A stretch of 64,000 bases of DNA from Trichostrongylus colubriformis (Eukaryota; Nematoda; Chromadorea; Rhabditida; Trichostrongylidae), in the NCBI GenBank assembly GCA_963978905.1, contig OZ022261.1, forward strand, positions 19,081,582 to 19,145,581. Reading direction: 5' to 3'. Both the position numbers and the translations under genes were made by a program. The notes under the pieces were generated by a model, which saw nothing but the letters and a program-made list of their open reading frames with translations, did no database searches and had not been told where the DNA came from. Below, one piece after another: positions 57,101-63,608 of the stretch. Within the stretch, counting starts at the first letter, position 1. Each line of letters opens with the position of its first letter.

Positions 57101-57180
57101 TTGTTTTTCAGAAATGTCCTTTTATCCGAACAAACCTCAACAGCAAAGACTGTAGCAAGTACATGACTCCGACCAAGTAG
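33075..57180 (+). CDS. phospholipase B-like GDSL/SGNH lipase (multi-exon)
   Basis: A secreted phospholipase B1-type enzyme that would hydrolyse acyl esters of glycerophospholipids. Exons: 33,075-33,162; 33,239-33,380; 33,469-33,580; 37,322-37,488; 46,108-46,188; 49,039-49,196; 53,616-53,673 (or 53,697); 56,562-56,681; 56,874-57,044; 57,112-57,180. Every junction is GT-AG and in phase. All SGNH blocks are present: GDSLTAANGA with the nucleophile Ser, Gly in NVAMPGAEA, Asn in FIGGNDMC, and the Asp/His pair in FAPDCFHFS. The total is about 385 residues, usual for nematode members. Introns of 76, 88, 192 and 67 nt alternate with five of 2.8-8.6 kb full of repeats. Exon 1 has an apparent one-base frame break (see that entry). 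The family assignment is secure; the activity of this copy is unproven. Confidence 0.9.
33239..33380 (+). CDS. lipase exon 2
   Basis: Follows a 76-nt intron ending ATATGCAG. It encodes LALDDLGVPGYTCDAELMKP, then TNVNSVRPADIKVLMALGDS and LT. RPADIK followed by GDSLT is the family hallmark, and the Ser of GDS is the nucleophile. The donor is GTAAGT, phase 0. An in-frame stop just before the exon excludes extension upstream. Confidence 0.88.
33469..33580 (+). CDS. lipase exon 3
   Basis: TTGTTCAG acceptor. Encodes AANGAGAEDPLGVVLQYRGL, then AFQAGGDKSLDEHATIP. It completes the GDSLTAANGA motif across the junction and contains the YRG..GG.....TIPN region of PLB enzymes. Donor GTTAGT, phase 1. Confidence 0.9.
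34286..34351. repeat. GACAGACGGA / GAAGCGTTCT-ATATGTAGTAGGGA repeat
   Basis: GTGACAGACAGAGGGACGGA, CAGACGGAGGGACAAACAGA and CGAAGCGTTCTATATGTAGT are in the same orientation as the copy at 13,324. Confidence 0.7.
34876..35226 (+). CDS. candidate exon of an unknown gene inside the lipase intron
   Basis: A good acceptor (TTTTCTTCAG) opens a frame reading LLIVEMMRHLVGGRRRGG, RVMQTIRPDEPALATLLGF, KNDFAVCTHSIKAHSGEY, FFRHSLVRGLLFEGQATN and LSTVSLAELMTRLR. It is about 115 codons of coding-like composition, same strand as the lipase. A GTGCAC donor-like site lies just before the MITE at 35,229. After the MITE the same frame continues open through RPASDLSAMDAMERTIQRSA (35,780 on). It could be a nested gene, a retroposed fragment or a pseudogene cut by the MITE. 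No family is recognised. Confidence 0.35.
35229..35734. mobile_element. MITE with Tc1-like ends
   Basis: 506 bp, flanked by TA, with inverted ends CAGTAGCGCTCAAAAGTCTT shared with the 1.5-kb Tc1-like element at 10,744-12,280. Inside it is non-coding, with weak similarity to the Tc1-like element only next to the ends. It is a non-autonomous relative that could be moved by the same transposase. Confidence 0.85.
36118..36310. repeat. dispersed repeat P, copy 3
   Basis: CTGTAAAGTTTCACGCAAAA, AAGCAAAATCCGGCAGAGGA, CCCCTCAAAGTTTCATCCAC, CAAATCGGCGGCGGCCATGT and GGTGCGAAACCGTGG occur in the shared order. Confidence 0.68.
36975..37170. repeat. GC-rich repeat, copy 3 (one arm)
   Basis: GCGTGGCCGCCCGCGGCTAG, GCCAGTGGCAGGGCATGGC, CGCAAGTCGTACTGGTGGCG and GACGCCGCTGAAGCGATT are the reverse complement, in order, of 13,053-13,290. 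The open frames in it reflect composition. Confidence 0.75.
37322..37488 (+). CDS. lipase exon 4
   Basis: ATTTTTACAG acceptor, phase 1. Encodes (N)ILRKYNPKLFGYSNGIG, then AKLNVAMPGAEAKDLPGQAQ and QLVGLLHAHPE. The Gly of NVAMPGA is the SGNH block II residue. The donor GTCTGT is weak but in phase with exon 5. Confidence 0.9.
37870..38775 (+). pseudogene. Tc1/Tc3-like transposase relic
   Basis: The clearest block is VFSDEK then GFSYDAPDGCQHYRSRNR, followed by GGGVMVWDQIIVH (38,250-38,375). It matches the VIFSDEKKFNLDGPDG..GGGSVMVWG region with the second catalytic Asp. Downstream LEEVREFKETI and ELLYKRSEKPHIELVNQNLG then YSKQ (to about 38,770) match the family C-terminus. Frames change several times. 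No inverted ends were found. Confidence 0.68.
38776..41595. other. intronic stretch with no recognised element
   Basis: Open frames such as 40,173-40,631 (+, 152 codons) and 41,055-41,519 (-) have no recognisable family or splice context. I see no repeat boundaries. Confidence 0.45.
41600..42960. repeat. minisatellite-like tandem array, about 240-bp unit
   Basis: About four diverged units. Recurring landmarks are GCGGAAATCGATGGGTGC (near 42,402 and 42,642; diverged at 41,700), AAGTTTGAGTCCTCGTTT, GGTCGGGCGAGTTAGAATTG, and CACATAAGAA followed by CTCC..CCGTGGGCGG. The first unit is split by the MITE at 41,723-42,202. Overlapping open frames on the minus strand result from the repeat. Confidence 0.8.
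41723..42202. mobile_element. TTAA-flanked MITE (480 bp), copy 1
   Basis: Inverted arms of about 180 bp: TTAAAGGCACATTCCAGGAT at the left and its reverse complement ending TTAA (42,199-42,202) at the right. Both arms run through CTGCCGTGGAT, TTACCGAGGCGTGG, GAGCCAAAGAATCTAGCGCG and GCCCCGCCCAC. The interrupted unit has a sister unit at 42,911-42,930 (CTCAAATTTAAGTCATCGC) with the uninterrupted TTAA. It is non-coding. Confidence 0.9.
43213..43400 (-). pseudogene. Ty3/Gypsy-type reverse transcriptase scrap
   Basis: The minus strand reads YFSDLDDITVTSPDDKTHLE, then RLKKTLNRLNEARFHLKR. It resembles the YLDDIIVTG..D..HL..L..VL.RL.EAG..LK block around the catalytic DD of Gypsy-type RT. Only about 50 residues survive, with nothing recognisable on either side. 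Confidence 0.65.
43455..45120. mobile_element. 1.67-kb element with inverted ends, TA-flanked
   Basis: The left end CCCTAAAGTCCCATAGATAA (then GAGCGG) and the right end, its reverse complement (45,093-45,120), are flanked by TA (43,453-54; 45,121-22). The right end also has a second partial copy of GATAAGAGCGG (45,069 on). Inside lie a short open frame (43,939-44,169) of unknown nature and R2 copy 2. No transposase could be recognised. Confidence 0.68.
44108..44573. mobile_element. TTAA-flanked MITE family R2, copy 2
   Basis: Begins TTAAAGGAACCGGAAGGG and ends ACGGTGTCTTTAA. It carries GAGCATTTCGTAACGAACG, CGTTCCGAGTTGTCCGCTGT and CTACCGTAAGCCAAAATTAC, in the same order as the copy at 23,868. 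It is nested inside the element at 43,455-45,120. Confidence 0.78.
45123..46107. other. intronic stretch with no recognised element
   Basis: Nothing supportable is seen. The minus-strand frame 45,406-45,624 is hydrophobic but not a recognisable family. Confidence 0.45.
46108..46188 (+). CDS. lipase exon 5
   Basis: TTTGTTTCAG acceptor, phase 0. Encodes AVNMKEDWKLLNIFIGGNDM, then CGFCHNP. GGND supplies the block III Asn of the oxyanion hole. The donor is GTTTGT. 27 codons. Confidence 0.9.
46260..46513. repeat. dispersed repeat R3, copy 1, with a poly(G) tract
   Basis: The part from 46,430 (TACATCCTGGACAGTTGCCC, AGGTAAGTGGGCTAATCTGA, TTATCGCGTGGTGTGCC) parallels 52,945-53,060. A 16-base G run lies at 46,387-46,402. 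Confidence 0.45.
46514..47697. other. intronic stretch with no recognised element
   Basis: I see no exon or mobile element. Confidence 0.45.
47698..48734. mobile_element. TA-flanked foldback element, 1,037 bp
   Basis: Starts TTGGGTCATTCCATAAGTA and ends in its reverse complement, flanked by TA (47,696-97; 48,735-36). The arms are complementary over about 300 bp (e.g. CTACAAAACGACCTGTTCAG left, CTGAACATGTCGTTTTGTAG right; AACCAGTCATGTGT left, ACACATGACTGGTT right). The centre is non-coding. The ends and TA flank suggest a Tc1/mariner-type non-autonomous element. The 179-codon minus frame across it is not a gene. Confidence 0.85.
49039..49196 (+). CDS. lipase exon 6
   Basis: TTTGTTTAG acceptor, phase 0. 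Encodes GDAPDKCVQHISDTIQIIYD, then HVPRVIVSLTAMLHLEVLRK and SGHVFCTDLH. It corresponds to the helix-rich middle of PLB enzymes (H..VPR..V.L). Perfect GTAAGT donor, phase 2. Confidence 0.9.
49915..50045. repeat. dispersed repeat P, copy 4
   Basis: CAAACCGACGGCGGTAACGT, GATCAGTGAAATGGTGTGGG and TGGATGCGAAACTTTGGA follow the 3' half of the P copy at 36,118. Confidence 0.55.
50575..51556. repeat. foldback family, diverged copy C
   Basis: Near both ends lies AAAACGCGTTTTCGCG (50,594-50,609 and about 51,537-51,552). Going inwards, the landmarks of foldback A recur as inverted arms: GTCGAGCTCTACAAG / CTTGCAGAGCTCAATGAG, CCTCTTTCACATTCTGAAA / TTTTTCAGAATCTGAAAAGG, and a centre with GATCGATGGCTCC and GCCGTGCACG. 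R2 copy 3 starts immediately after it. Confidence 0.7.
51558..51991. mobile_element. TTAA-flanked MITE family R2, copy 3 (inverted)
   Basis: Bounded by TTAA at 51,558-51,561 and 51,988-51,991. TTAAAGACACCGGG at one side and CCGCTTCCTTTAA at the other give the inverted ends. It carries GGTTTACGGTATGGGAGGAT, GTCAGTGTGTTGATGTGAAT and GGTTTTCCCACCGATTGTCG as the reverse complement of copy 1. Confidence 0.78.
51992..52700. other. intronic stretch with no recognised element
   Basis: I see no exon or repeat boundary. Confidence 0.45.
52818..53060. repeat. dispersed repeat R3, copy 2, with internal inverted repeat
   Basis: GGCGCTACACCTGCAGGCAT with CCACTCCGACCACAACC (52,831-52,865) faces TTCGGAGTGAGTTGGAGCAG with GTGTAGCGC (52,906-52,935). 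The following part, GATATCCAGGCAACTTGCCC, AAAGAGGTAAGTCGACTCAT and CTGGTTATCGTGAAGTGTGCC, parallels 46,445-46,500. Confidence 0.48.
53616..53673 (+). CDS. lipase exon 7
   Basis: TCATTTTCAG acceptor, phase 2. Encodes KDECGCESDKTDYNDTFLAN, the E-C-x-C segment. Two in-phase donors are possible: GTCAGT at 53,674 (chosen because spacing to exon 8 fits the family better) or GTAATT at 53,698, which would add eight residues. Confidence 0.72.
53698..54829. other. intronic stretch with no recognised element
   Basis: I see no exon or mobile element up to the tandem duplication that follows. Confidence 0.45.
54830..55935. repeat. diverged direct duplication, two units of about 0.5 kb
   Basis: Unit 1 (54,830-55,394) and unit 2 (55,485-55,935) share order: GATTGGCTGGAGTGGGAGGA / GATTGACTGGGGTGGGAGCG; TTACTTGGCTACATGCCAGT / TTACTTGGCAACATGCCAAT; TTTTTGTCCGAACTTTCCCC / TTTCGTCCGACTTTCCCCTG; and GATGCTGCCTTTAA-type ends. 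It is non-coding. Confidence 0.7.
55365..55394. repeat. 30-bp near-perfect palindrome
   Basis: CCCAATGCTG at 55,365-55,374 and CAGCATTGGG at 55,385-55,394 flank CCTTTAAAGA, itself nearly palindromic. It lies at the end of duplication unit 1. Confidence 0.9.
55936..56561. other. intronic stretch, weak repeat only
   Basis: ACTTCCTCCTTGTTGCGACT, TGACCCAGTTCGAGTC at 56,050-56,090 resembles 61,058-61,090. Nothing else is recognised. Confidence 0.4.
56562..56681 (+). CDS. lipase exon 8
   Basis: GTATTTTCAG acceptor. Encodes ACVDYANRELALSNSGKFDK, then EDFTLVTQPFFRDIVTPPMK. SG(K/R)(F/Y)D..DFT.V.QPF is a strong PLB signature. 40 codons; donor GTTAAT, phase 0. Confidence 0.92.
56874..57044 (+). CDS. 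lipase exon 9 (catalytic Asp/His)
   Basis: GTCTTTCAG acceptor. Encodes DGKINMKFFAPDCFHFSQWG, then HGIVSTWLWKNILEPVGQKT and LPLACPDA. FAPDCFHFS holds the block V Asp and His of the catalytic triad; LWKNILEPVG is family-typical. Donor GTAGGA, phase 0. Confidence 0.93.
57112..57180 (+). CDS. lipase exon 10 and stop
   Basis: GTTTTTCAG acceptor after a 67-nt intron. Encodes KCPFIRTNLNSKDCSKYMTP, then TK and TAG. CPF..T..NS is the usual PLB C-terminal segment. Confidence 0.9.
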   Translation, partial: KCPFIRTNLNSKDCSKYMTPTK

Positions 57181-57197
57181 TTCTCCTGTTCCTTCGT

Positions 57198-57203
57198 AAT
57201 AAA
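57198..57203 (+). terminator. polyadenylation signal of the lipase gene
   Basis: AATAAA 18 nt after the stop codon, giving a very short 3' UTR as is common in nematodes. Confidence 0.7.
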
Positions 57204-57814
57204 CCTCTAGACATGTGCAAACGATTTTTCAAATGTAGTCCTACACACTGAGGCCCCTGGTATACGTCTTTGTCTCGCCGCAATGAAAATACAGAGGGAA
57301 GTAACACATACGGTGACATGGCTATTATTAGTGAACCATGGGCATTCGAGGACACGGCATACGACGGTGGAGGGAGCGGTTAGACTTCTCGAGTAAGCTC
57401 TGTCTTGGACACATTCCGCATGCAACGGAGCGCGCCGCATGGTATCCATAGCCGTCGCACATCACAGACATGCATGGCTCCAAACAATACTTCACTAATG
57501 GGACGCGTAAGAAAACACGTCGAAATTCTGCTTATGGCTACTTCCGCATTTACTCTATATAAGTGACATGAATATCGCATCACTCACTGGAAATAAATTT
57601 AGCGTAATGGGACTACACAGGAGCCAATATCTGATTTGAGCCAAGCTAGCGCTAGGACAATATATGTAGGTAAGGGGTTAGCAGACAATGAGTGTGGAGT
57701 CATCCTCAAGAAATGAAAGCCTGTTAAACCTTAGTAGAGCAGCTAGGAGCCACTGTACCTGCCTATTCCTACAATGTATGGGGTTAAGAGATAGCGGTAA
57801 GGGTGATGTGAGTA

Positions 57815-59331
57815 ATGGGAGCTCCTGTAGTGAGTTATCCAAATGTGAGCTATGGGTTCAGGAAGTACATATGTAGCGAAATTTTACAAAAAGAGAGCGC
57901 TTCCGCTTACAAGAGCCGTCTTCTTCAACAGCTGCCACTTGTATCAAACGGAGCTCGTCTCATTCGCCAACAGAGTCCGGCTCCTTCAAGAGTCCACGGT
58001 AAGAAGGGATTCTCATATATCGGGTTTTTGACCCTTGCATTCCTAATGTTTTAATATCCCGCCATATTTTGTAACCCGTAGCCACTGAGTATAACAAATG
58101 CTTAATACGTTCCCTTCTTATACCATGGTGCAAAGAGCTGGCTGAGCAATTATTGGAACGGCGGTTAGTCGCAACCATGCAAGATTTGAACTTACTGGCC
58201 GAATACGTCAGTTAGAGCATACTGGAACAACAAAATTGACGAAATGGAACGGGCATGTTTGGAGTACGCCACTCAGTCAATTATCAACAAGATGCTATTA
58301 GTTGGCGGTGCCACTTTGTGAAAGGAAACCAGGTCAGAAATGTAGTTGTGATGATCCTAGAAATACTTTTTTGGGACGAATGTGCAAAAAATCCGACTGC
58401 TCGAAGACAGTATTTAACTCCAGAGAATAGTTCAGTAGATTATGTAAAAATACTGACAGCACGGAAACGCACTACTAAATGAAGCTATTCAAAACTGGAT
58501 CAGGAACAGTGTCTTTTGAATTTGATATAATAGCCCGCGAAATGGATGAACTCATGAAGGCTGAGGGTAAGCATCCATCTAATGTCGGCCATAGATGACC
58601 ACCGTTTATATTGTCAAATGTATTGTTTAGACCCTGAGATTAGCAAACGCATATTAGCTACAAAAGGAAATGGTGAAAGGTGCTCTTCCCCTCAGGGCTC
58701 CGCAATCTGCTCAAGTTCTACACTTCTCTACAAGAGCACACATTGAAGGAATCGTTCATGGAATCTTTTAGCTCTTCTTCTCCACATAGAGTAATGTTGT
58801 ATTTGTTCACCACGGACCATCTGCAAAGTTTCACGCTGTATAATCGAAATTTGGCAGCACACCTCTCCTTAAACTTTCGTCCACGTGGGTATCGCATTCA
58901 CGGCCACGGGGGTTGTAGAGCAAATCGGTGGGTGTCACATGATTGACGCAATGTGGAAAACAAATCAATACTTGGCGCGAAATTCTGAACTGCGCGTCTC
59001 CACCGACAACTCTTGAAGGGTTGTCGACGGGGATCTCTATCACGCTTACTATCACGGCAACCCGACCATTTTCTTGACCTTTCGGAAAGTCGAACAATTC
59101 TGTCGTCAGCACAGAAGTCGCTATCGCGCGACACACGTCGTGGCGTCCACCAGCGCTAATTTAGTAGTTGAAAAGTGTGAAACATCGTCAAAAACAAGGG
59201 CAGCAAAGGAGCTTTTTCGCCAGCTGTCCATAAATACTCGTAAAATCCGCGGACAAGTAATTGAAAAGGAGTTCAATTTCAGTGAAAGGTTCATTAGACA
59301 GGACCTAATGGATTGCTGCTTACAAAAATAA
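57815..59331 (+). CDS. probable three-exon gene, unknown function
   Basis: Exons 57,815(?)-57,998, 58,504-58,566 and 59,165-59,331 join with matching phases (1, 1) through GTAAGA/GATCAG and GTAAGC/ATTTAG sites. The product of about 139 residues reads ..SAYKSRLLQQLPLVSNGARL, RQQSPAPSRVHG, TVSFEFDIIAREMDELMKAE, VVEKCETSSKTRAAKELFRQ, EKEFNFSERFIRQDLMDCCL ending QK. It is charged and probably helical, with no signal peptide or membrane segment. ATG 57,815 is the only in-frame candidate seen, but an acceptor at 57,858 (GGGTTCAG) suggests a further 5' exon. It lies about 0.6 kb after the lipase polyA signal on the same strand. I recognise no family. Confidence 0.45.
58826..58990. repeat. dispersed repeat P, copy 5
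   Basis: CTGCAAAGTTTCACGCTGTA, TTAAACTTTCGTCCACGTGG and GTATC, then GAGCAAATCGGTGGGTGTCA and GGCGCGAAATTCTGAACTG are in P order. It lies in the second intron of the downstream gene. Confidence 0.58.
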
Positions 59332-59367
59332 TTTACAGTTGTTAGCCAAACATTGTGAATGTAAACA

Positions 59368-59373
59368 AATAAA
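59368..59373 (+). terminator. polyadenylation signal of the downstream gene
   Basis: AATAAA 37 nt after the TAA stop of the probable three-exon gene. Confidence 0.55.
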
Positions 59374-59947
59374 GTTATTAAAACTAAATGAGAGGAAAAA
59401 GAAAAGTTACCTGACAATCAAAAAAGAGGTTACGAAAAACTTCAGGGAATCTTTCGCCACCGTTTCTCGCTATACCACGTAATCTGATTTTTGCCTCACA
59501 AAAACGATTCGAAGCCCTACACTCTACCCTCCTTCATCGATAAGTTATGGCTTTGTAGAACAGTGGTGTGTTCAATCGCACCGCTCCTGTGAAAAAAAAA
59601 CAGGTGATATCGATAAAAAGGATTATGTGGATCACTATTTATCGGTAAACTACGATGCTACAGAACTGCAATCTGCGATTCGCTACTCGATCAATACATC
59701 AAAGACATGTGTAGAGTTTACGAAACCTTTAGCACTTCGTAACTACCTACAGTGATGACCCAGTCCCGCCGAATCGACGGAGTATCTTACTTATTTCCCA
59801 GCAACTCGGCCTAGATTCGTTTTTGCATGATTACTTTCTCTTAATATGCTCTCGAACACGTCAGCAAGCACTGGCAGACAGCTGAGCTGCCATTAGAACC
59901 CGTAGTATGAGAATGAATAGAAACCCGGTTTTTTTTCTATAAACCAC

Positions 59948-60035
59948 AAAAAAGGAAAGAAAACAAAAGAAAACAAGAAAGAGAAACGAAACAAAAAACA
60001 GAAAGAAACAGAGAGAAAAAACAGAAACAAAAGCT
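59948..60035. repeat. purine-rich low-complexity tract
   Basis: Almost only A and G with occasional C for about 85 bases (AAAGGAAAGAAAACAAAAGA and on). Confidence 0.85.
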
Positions 60036-61319
60036 GGAGCTGAAGGCTCTGACTGTAATTAAATTAAATGCTCTAAAAAAAAGTACATAGAAATCATGGA
60101 ACAATCCTTACAAAGCGTACGCATGCCACCCTATACAATGACGTTGAGTTCATACTTAGTGTTTAAAAAAAACCATAAGTCATCCTACAGAGTCATCCCG
60201 ATCCACTGAGAAGGCGGTGGGCTGGCACGATAACCTCACGAAGTACATAGTTTTATAGAAATGTAACCATCACTGGAAAAAAGTTGTTTTGCAGGCTGTG
60301 CAAGACTTTTAGCAACGCATTAACACACTGACGCCCGCTTGCATTGTCGAGTGAGACCGTGCGCCATTAACAAAGTTTTTCCAATATTTTTGTGGCTATC
60401 GAACATCTGTTTGCCCTTTGGGATTATGGAAGACATGGCTAGTTGACTTTTTTAATTTCAACAAATTTATGAACTTCAAAATCTCACAGTGGTTGCCCAT
60501 AATGATGAGAGCCAAACCTCGATTCAGTTTTTTGGGTTCTTGAGATTCCCCTTTGGACTAGTACTTTGTAAATTGCGCAATAATTATTTACGTCGACTAT
60601 GTTTAAGGAGAAGTTACTTGACCTCCTCTGTTTAATGTTCAGATTATGTCATATGTTGTTCCAGTATCCAGAGGAAGAGAGCATCATAGTTTTTGTAAAA
60701 TGAACAACACTTTAGGTAAAACTTTGCCTATTGGTACCAAGAACTGCGCCGACTTTCGAAAATCCCCATGGAAGTACTTGATAACCTGAAGTTAAGTAAT
60801 AATTCCTGTTGGTATGAAAGCTAGCAGCGCGCCAGTATCAAATATGTGACAATCGCGTAAAAGAGCGCGGGTGTCAATGTGTCAACTGCATGACTTTGTG
60901 ACCCATCCAATGATCGATAATGATTAACCAGGCCATTTGACCTACTAAATGAAAGAGTGTGTCATGACGCCCCAATTGGGTCACCACTCCGTGCGAATCG
61001 GGGCACAGGGCGCGATAAGAGTCTCGCTCGTCTATGGGCGGGGTAAGGGCCGCTTCCTCCTTGCGTGGCTTGACCCACTTCGAGTGATATGAGGCACATC
61101 CGTTGGTCAGAAACAAGTGTAGCTAAGTGGTGAGCTGGCGAGCATACTTCCAATTCACCAGTTAATCGATTAACACCTGAATATGTGGGTGTAGATTAAT
61201 TATGATGATTTTGCCGCGATAAAATCTCGTATGCTCAAATATGGCTCTGATACAATTGCTATTGAAGGAATCGTGTACGGAAAAAAGAGTTTCGTTGGTG
61301 CCATATATTATGTAGTATT
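60036..61319. other. stretch with no recognised gene
   Basis: FLRFPFGL and IIYVDYV at 60,540-60,605 in different frames weakly recall a BEL/Pao RT. A CTTCCTCCTTGCGTGGCTTG segment at 61,058 resembles 56,050. Neither is firm. Confidence 0.4.
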
Positions 61320-62990
61320 TGCTTGATAAGGGCCGCATGCAAAGTTCGACGCGAAGAAGTGAGAATCCGGCTGAGATACAGCTTCCAAAGTAGCGGCCAT
61401 GCGGGCGGGACCTCCGAGTAAGTGCCCTGTCCCGTCGTCCGCGGCTGTTAGAGACGCAGAGTGGGACTGTTCACGTGACTTCCTTTCTCATTAGGCGTAT
61501 CCGACCTGGGCGGGCGACGAAGCGTTCACTTGCTCTGACAAGGGAGGCCCATCAGGTCAAGGTGAGCTTTTTCAAAACGGTTTTTTGCATTTTATAGGAT
61601 CACATACATGAAGCAAAAAACCGGTCTCAAATTTGGCTAAATGGTGTTGGGGGGCCCAGAAAATGAGTGCCAAAAGTTGCGTAGAAAGAAACAATTTTGA
61701 CCAGTTTGTTGCAATGCTTTCCAGCTGCGGCGTTCAGTATATGAATATCGGAAGACTGTCTTCAAAACTACGCCAAAACCACTGCGAGCTCGTTCAAAAA
61801 TGTAGAATCGCTAATGGTAACTACTAAACGAAGCAAAGAAGACTCATAGGGGTTGCACAGGACAGAGCCCTCGCAGTGGTTGGATGGCCGAATGGATGGT
61901 GCGACCGACTGGCATTGGCACGGTGGAGGAGGCGTTTGCGGTTCAACTCCTCTCGACGTTTGCGCTTTTGCATTTTCTGGATTTTCTTTGTCCAGTGCTA
62001 TACTACTTGCGCACATGCAAAATGACTACAATTTTCGTCGCTGGAGAACGAAAATGACCTCATTTACAAGCCTTCAGTGGTCAACGTGTTTGGACACTTC
62101 GGCGCCCCTAGCACGCTTGCCAGACATTTTCGTGCGAAACTAGTATGATATTCGTGCTCAGGAGACTCAACTAGCCCTAGATACAAAATACTATCCAAAT
62201 CGAGATTCTCACCCAAACTCGAGACAGTGGGTTGGACAGGGGCACACAGTCACTGCTCTACTTGTACACACGAACAACTTACAGCTTCGATTGCATGCAG
62301 TGGGGCATGTGCAGAAACAACGCATTCCAAGTGAACTGCACCTAGCAACACCATGCGAAGGCAAAAGATAGCAAATATTTCCTTATATCGGCTAGCGAGC
62401 TCCTTTCGTTAAGTGCTCTTTACTATGGCAGTAGTAGCACTATTGGTCGCCCATTTTCCGAGTTTGGGTCCAAATGGCGATTGGGCTGAAAACTTGTCAT
62501 CTAGGGTAGTTCGACCCCCTGAGCATGTATATCACATGTACTTTGCGGGAAAACGCCTAGTTCCCCTGTTATGAGCGTTGGCAGGTCCAAACCAATCATT
62601 TGCTTAGTACGCAAAAATACTGGAGATAACGGTTCCCTGGTAGAATAAAAATTGGTTTTGCACATACTTCGCACGTATGGCCTTACATGAGCACAAATGG
62701 ATGAAAACTAGAAAAATACAAAAATTTGTCCTCAGTGGGGACCGAACCATCAACTATTTTCTGGGTCCCCCAAAACCATTTAGCCAAATTTGAGACCGGT
62801 TTTTTGCTTCATGTATGTGACCCTATAAAATGCAAAAAACCGTTTTGAGAAAGCTCACCATGACCTGATGGGCCTTCCGTGTGAGGCCCGCCCCCTGGCC
62901 GCCACTTTGAAGAGCTGTGTCTTAGCCGGATTCTCTTTTTTGGCGTGAAACTTTGTATGCGGCTATTATTAAGCAAATACAACATAAATG
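61320..62990. mobile_element. large foldback built on repeat P
   Basis: The left arm (TAGTATTTGCTTGATAAGGG, CCGCATGCAAAGTTCGACGC, GAGAATCCGGCTGAG to GGTCTCAAATTTGGCTAAAT) is matched inverted at 62,752-62,990 (ATTTAGCCAAATTTGAGACC to AATCCGGCTAAG..GCAAATAC). The core of the arms is about 240 bp; the left arm has an extra 130 bp in the middle. The interior, about 1.1 kb, holds a tRNA-like segment and no recognisable transposase. Confidence 0.75.
61872..61960 (+). repeat. tRNA-like segment (A and B boxes)
   Basis: TGGCCGAATGG (61,885-61,895) fits a polymerase III A box of the Ser/Leu tRNA type. GGTTCAACTCC (61,940-61,950) fits a B box at suitable spacing. Acceptor and T stems do not pair well, so this is a tRNA relic or SINE head, not a functional tRNA gene. 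Confidence 0.35.
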
Positions 62991-63608
62991 TATTGGTAAC
63001 TGAGAAACTTTTCCGTGCACGATTCTTGTAATTTTCTGGGACAACACATGTATAAAGTCACCATACGTTGCGTGGCTGGAGGAGGAGCAATACATACTGA
63101 AGATAGCCTTGTTATTTTCTACCATGTCTGAATTTGTAGGGTACTAGGGATGCCGCTGCTTTTCAAGAGATTTGACAATGTAATCCTGATTCATCAAAAT
63201 AGCCTCCATCAGATGATGTCATCAGAATTTTTTTTCAAGGTACGATGTCCTCTGGAATGAGTTCTACGTCACAACATAATCACCACTGTGGTTCTTCCAT
63301 TTAATAGAGAAGTAACGACGAACGACAATAAAGAGCGCTTCCTTCGAGTGCAATTCAGTGCTAAATTAAAGCTACATTCCAGGAGAATCTTGTATGGGTT
63401 ATCGCGCTCCGTAATGAATTTAGGAGTGCCACGTGACACAATACCGAAAAAAGTGCAAGTGCCCAAACCCTGAGAGTTAATCTTTCTGTGCTACCTCTGG
63501 TTTTCATCATTGGGAGAGTTGGCGAAGGCGTTTGGAGCATGACCAAACAAAAGAGGCAAGGGTAGAGGAGCGTAGAGAGACGAAAACAGCGAAACACATG
63601 TACTTCGT
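62991..63608. other. stretch with no recognised gene
   Basis: I see no exon, repeat boundary or transposon end. Confidence 0.45.

Noticed and set aside
58130..58320. LINE reverse transcriptase C-terminus suggested by KWNGHVWST
   Set aside because: The match is a few residues only, with stops on both sides and no RT block nearby.
60440..60610. Possible BEL/Pao reverse transcriptase fragment
   Set aside because: FLRFPFGL and IYVDYV are in different frames, closer together than in real RT, and nothing around them fits.
61872..61960. A functional tRNA gene
   Set aside because: A and B boxes are present, but the acceptor and T stems do not pair; kept only as a tRNA-like relic.
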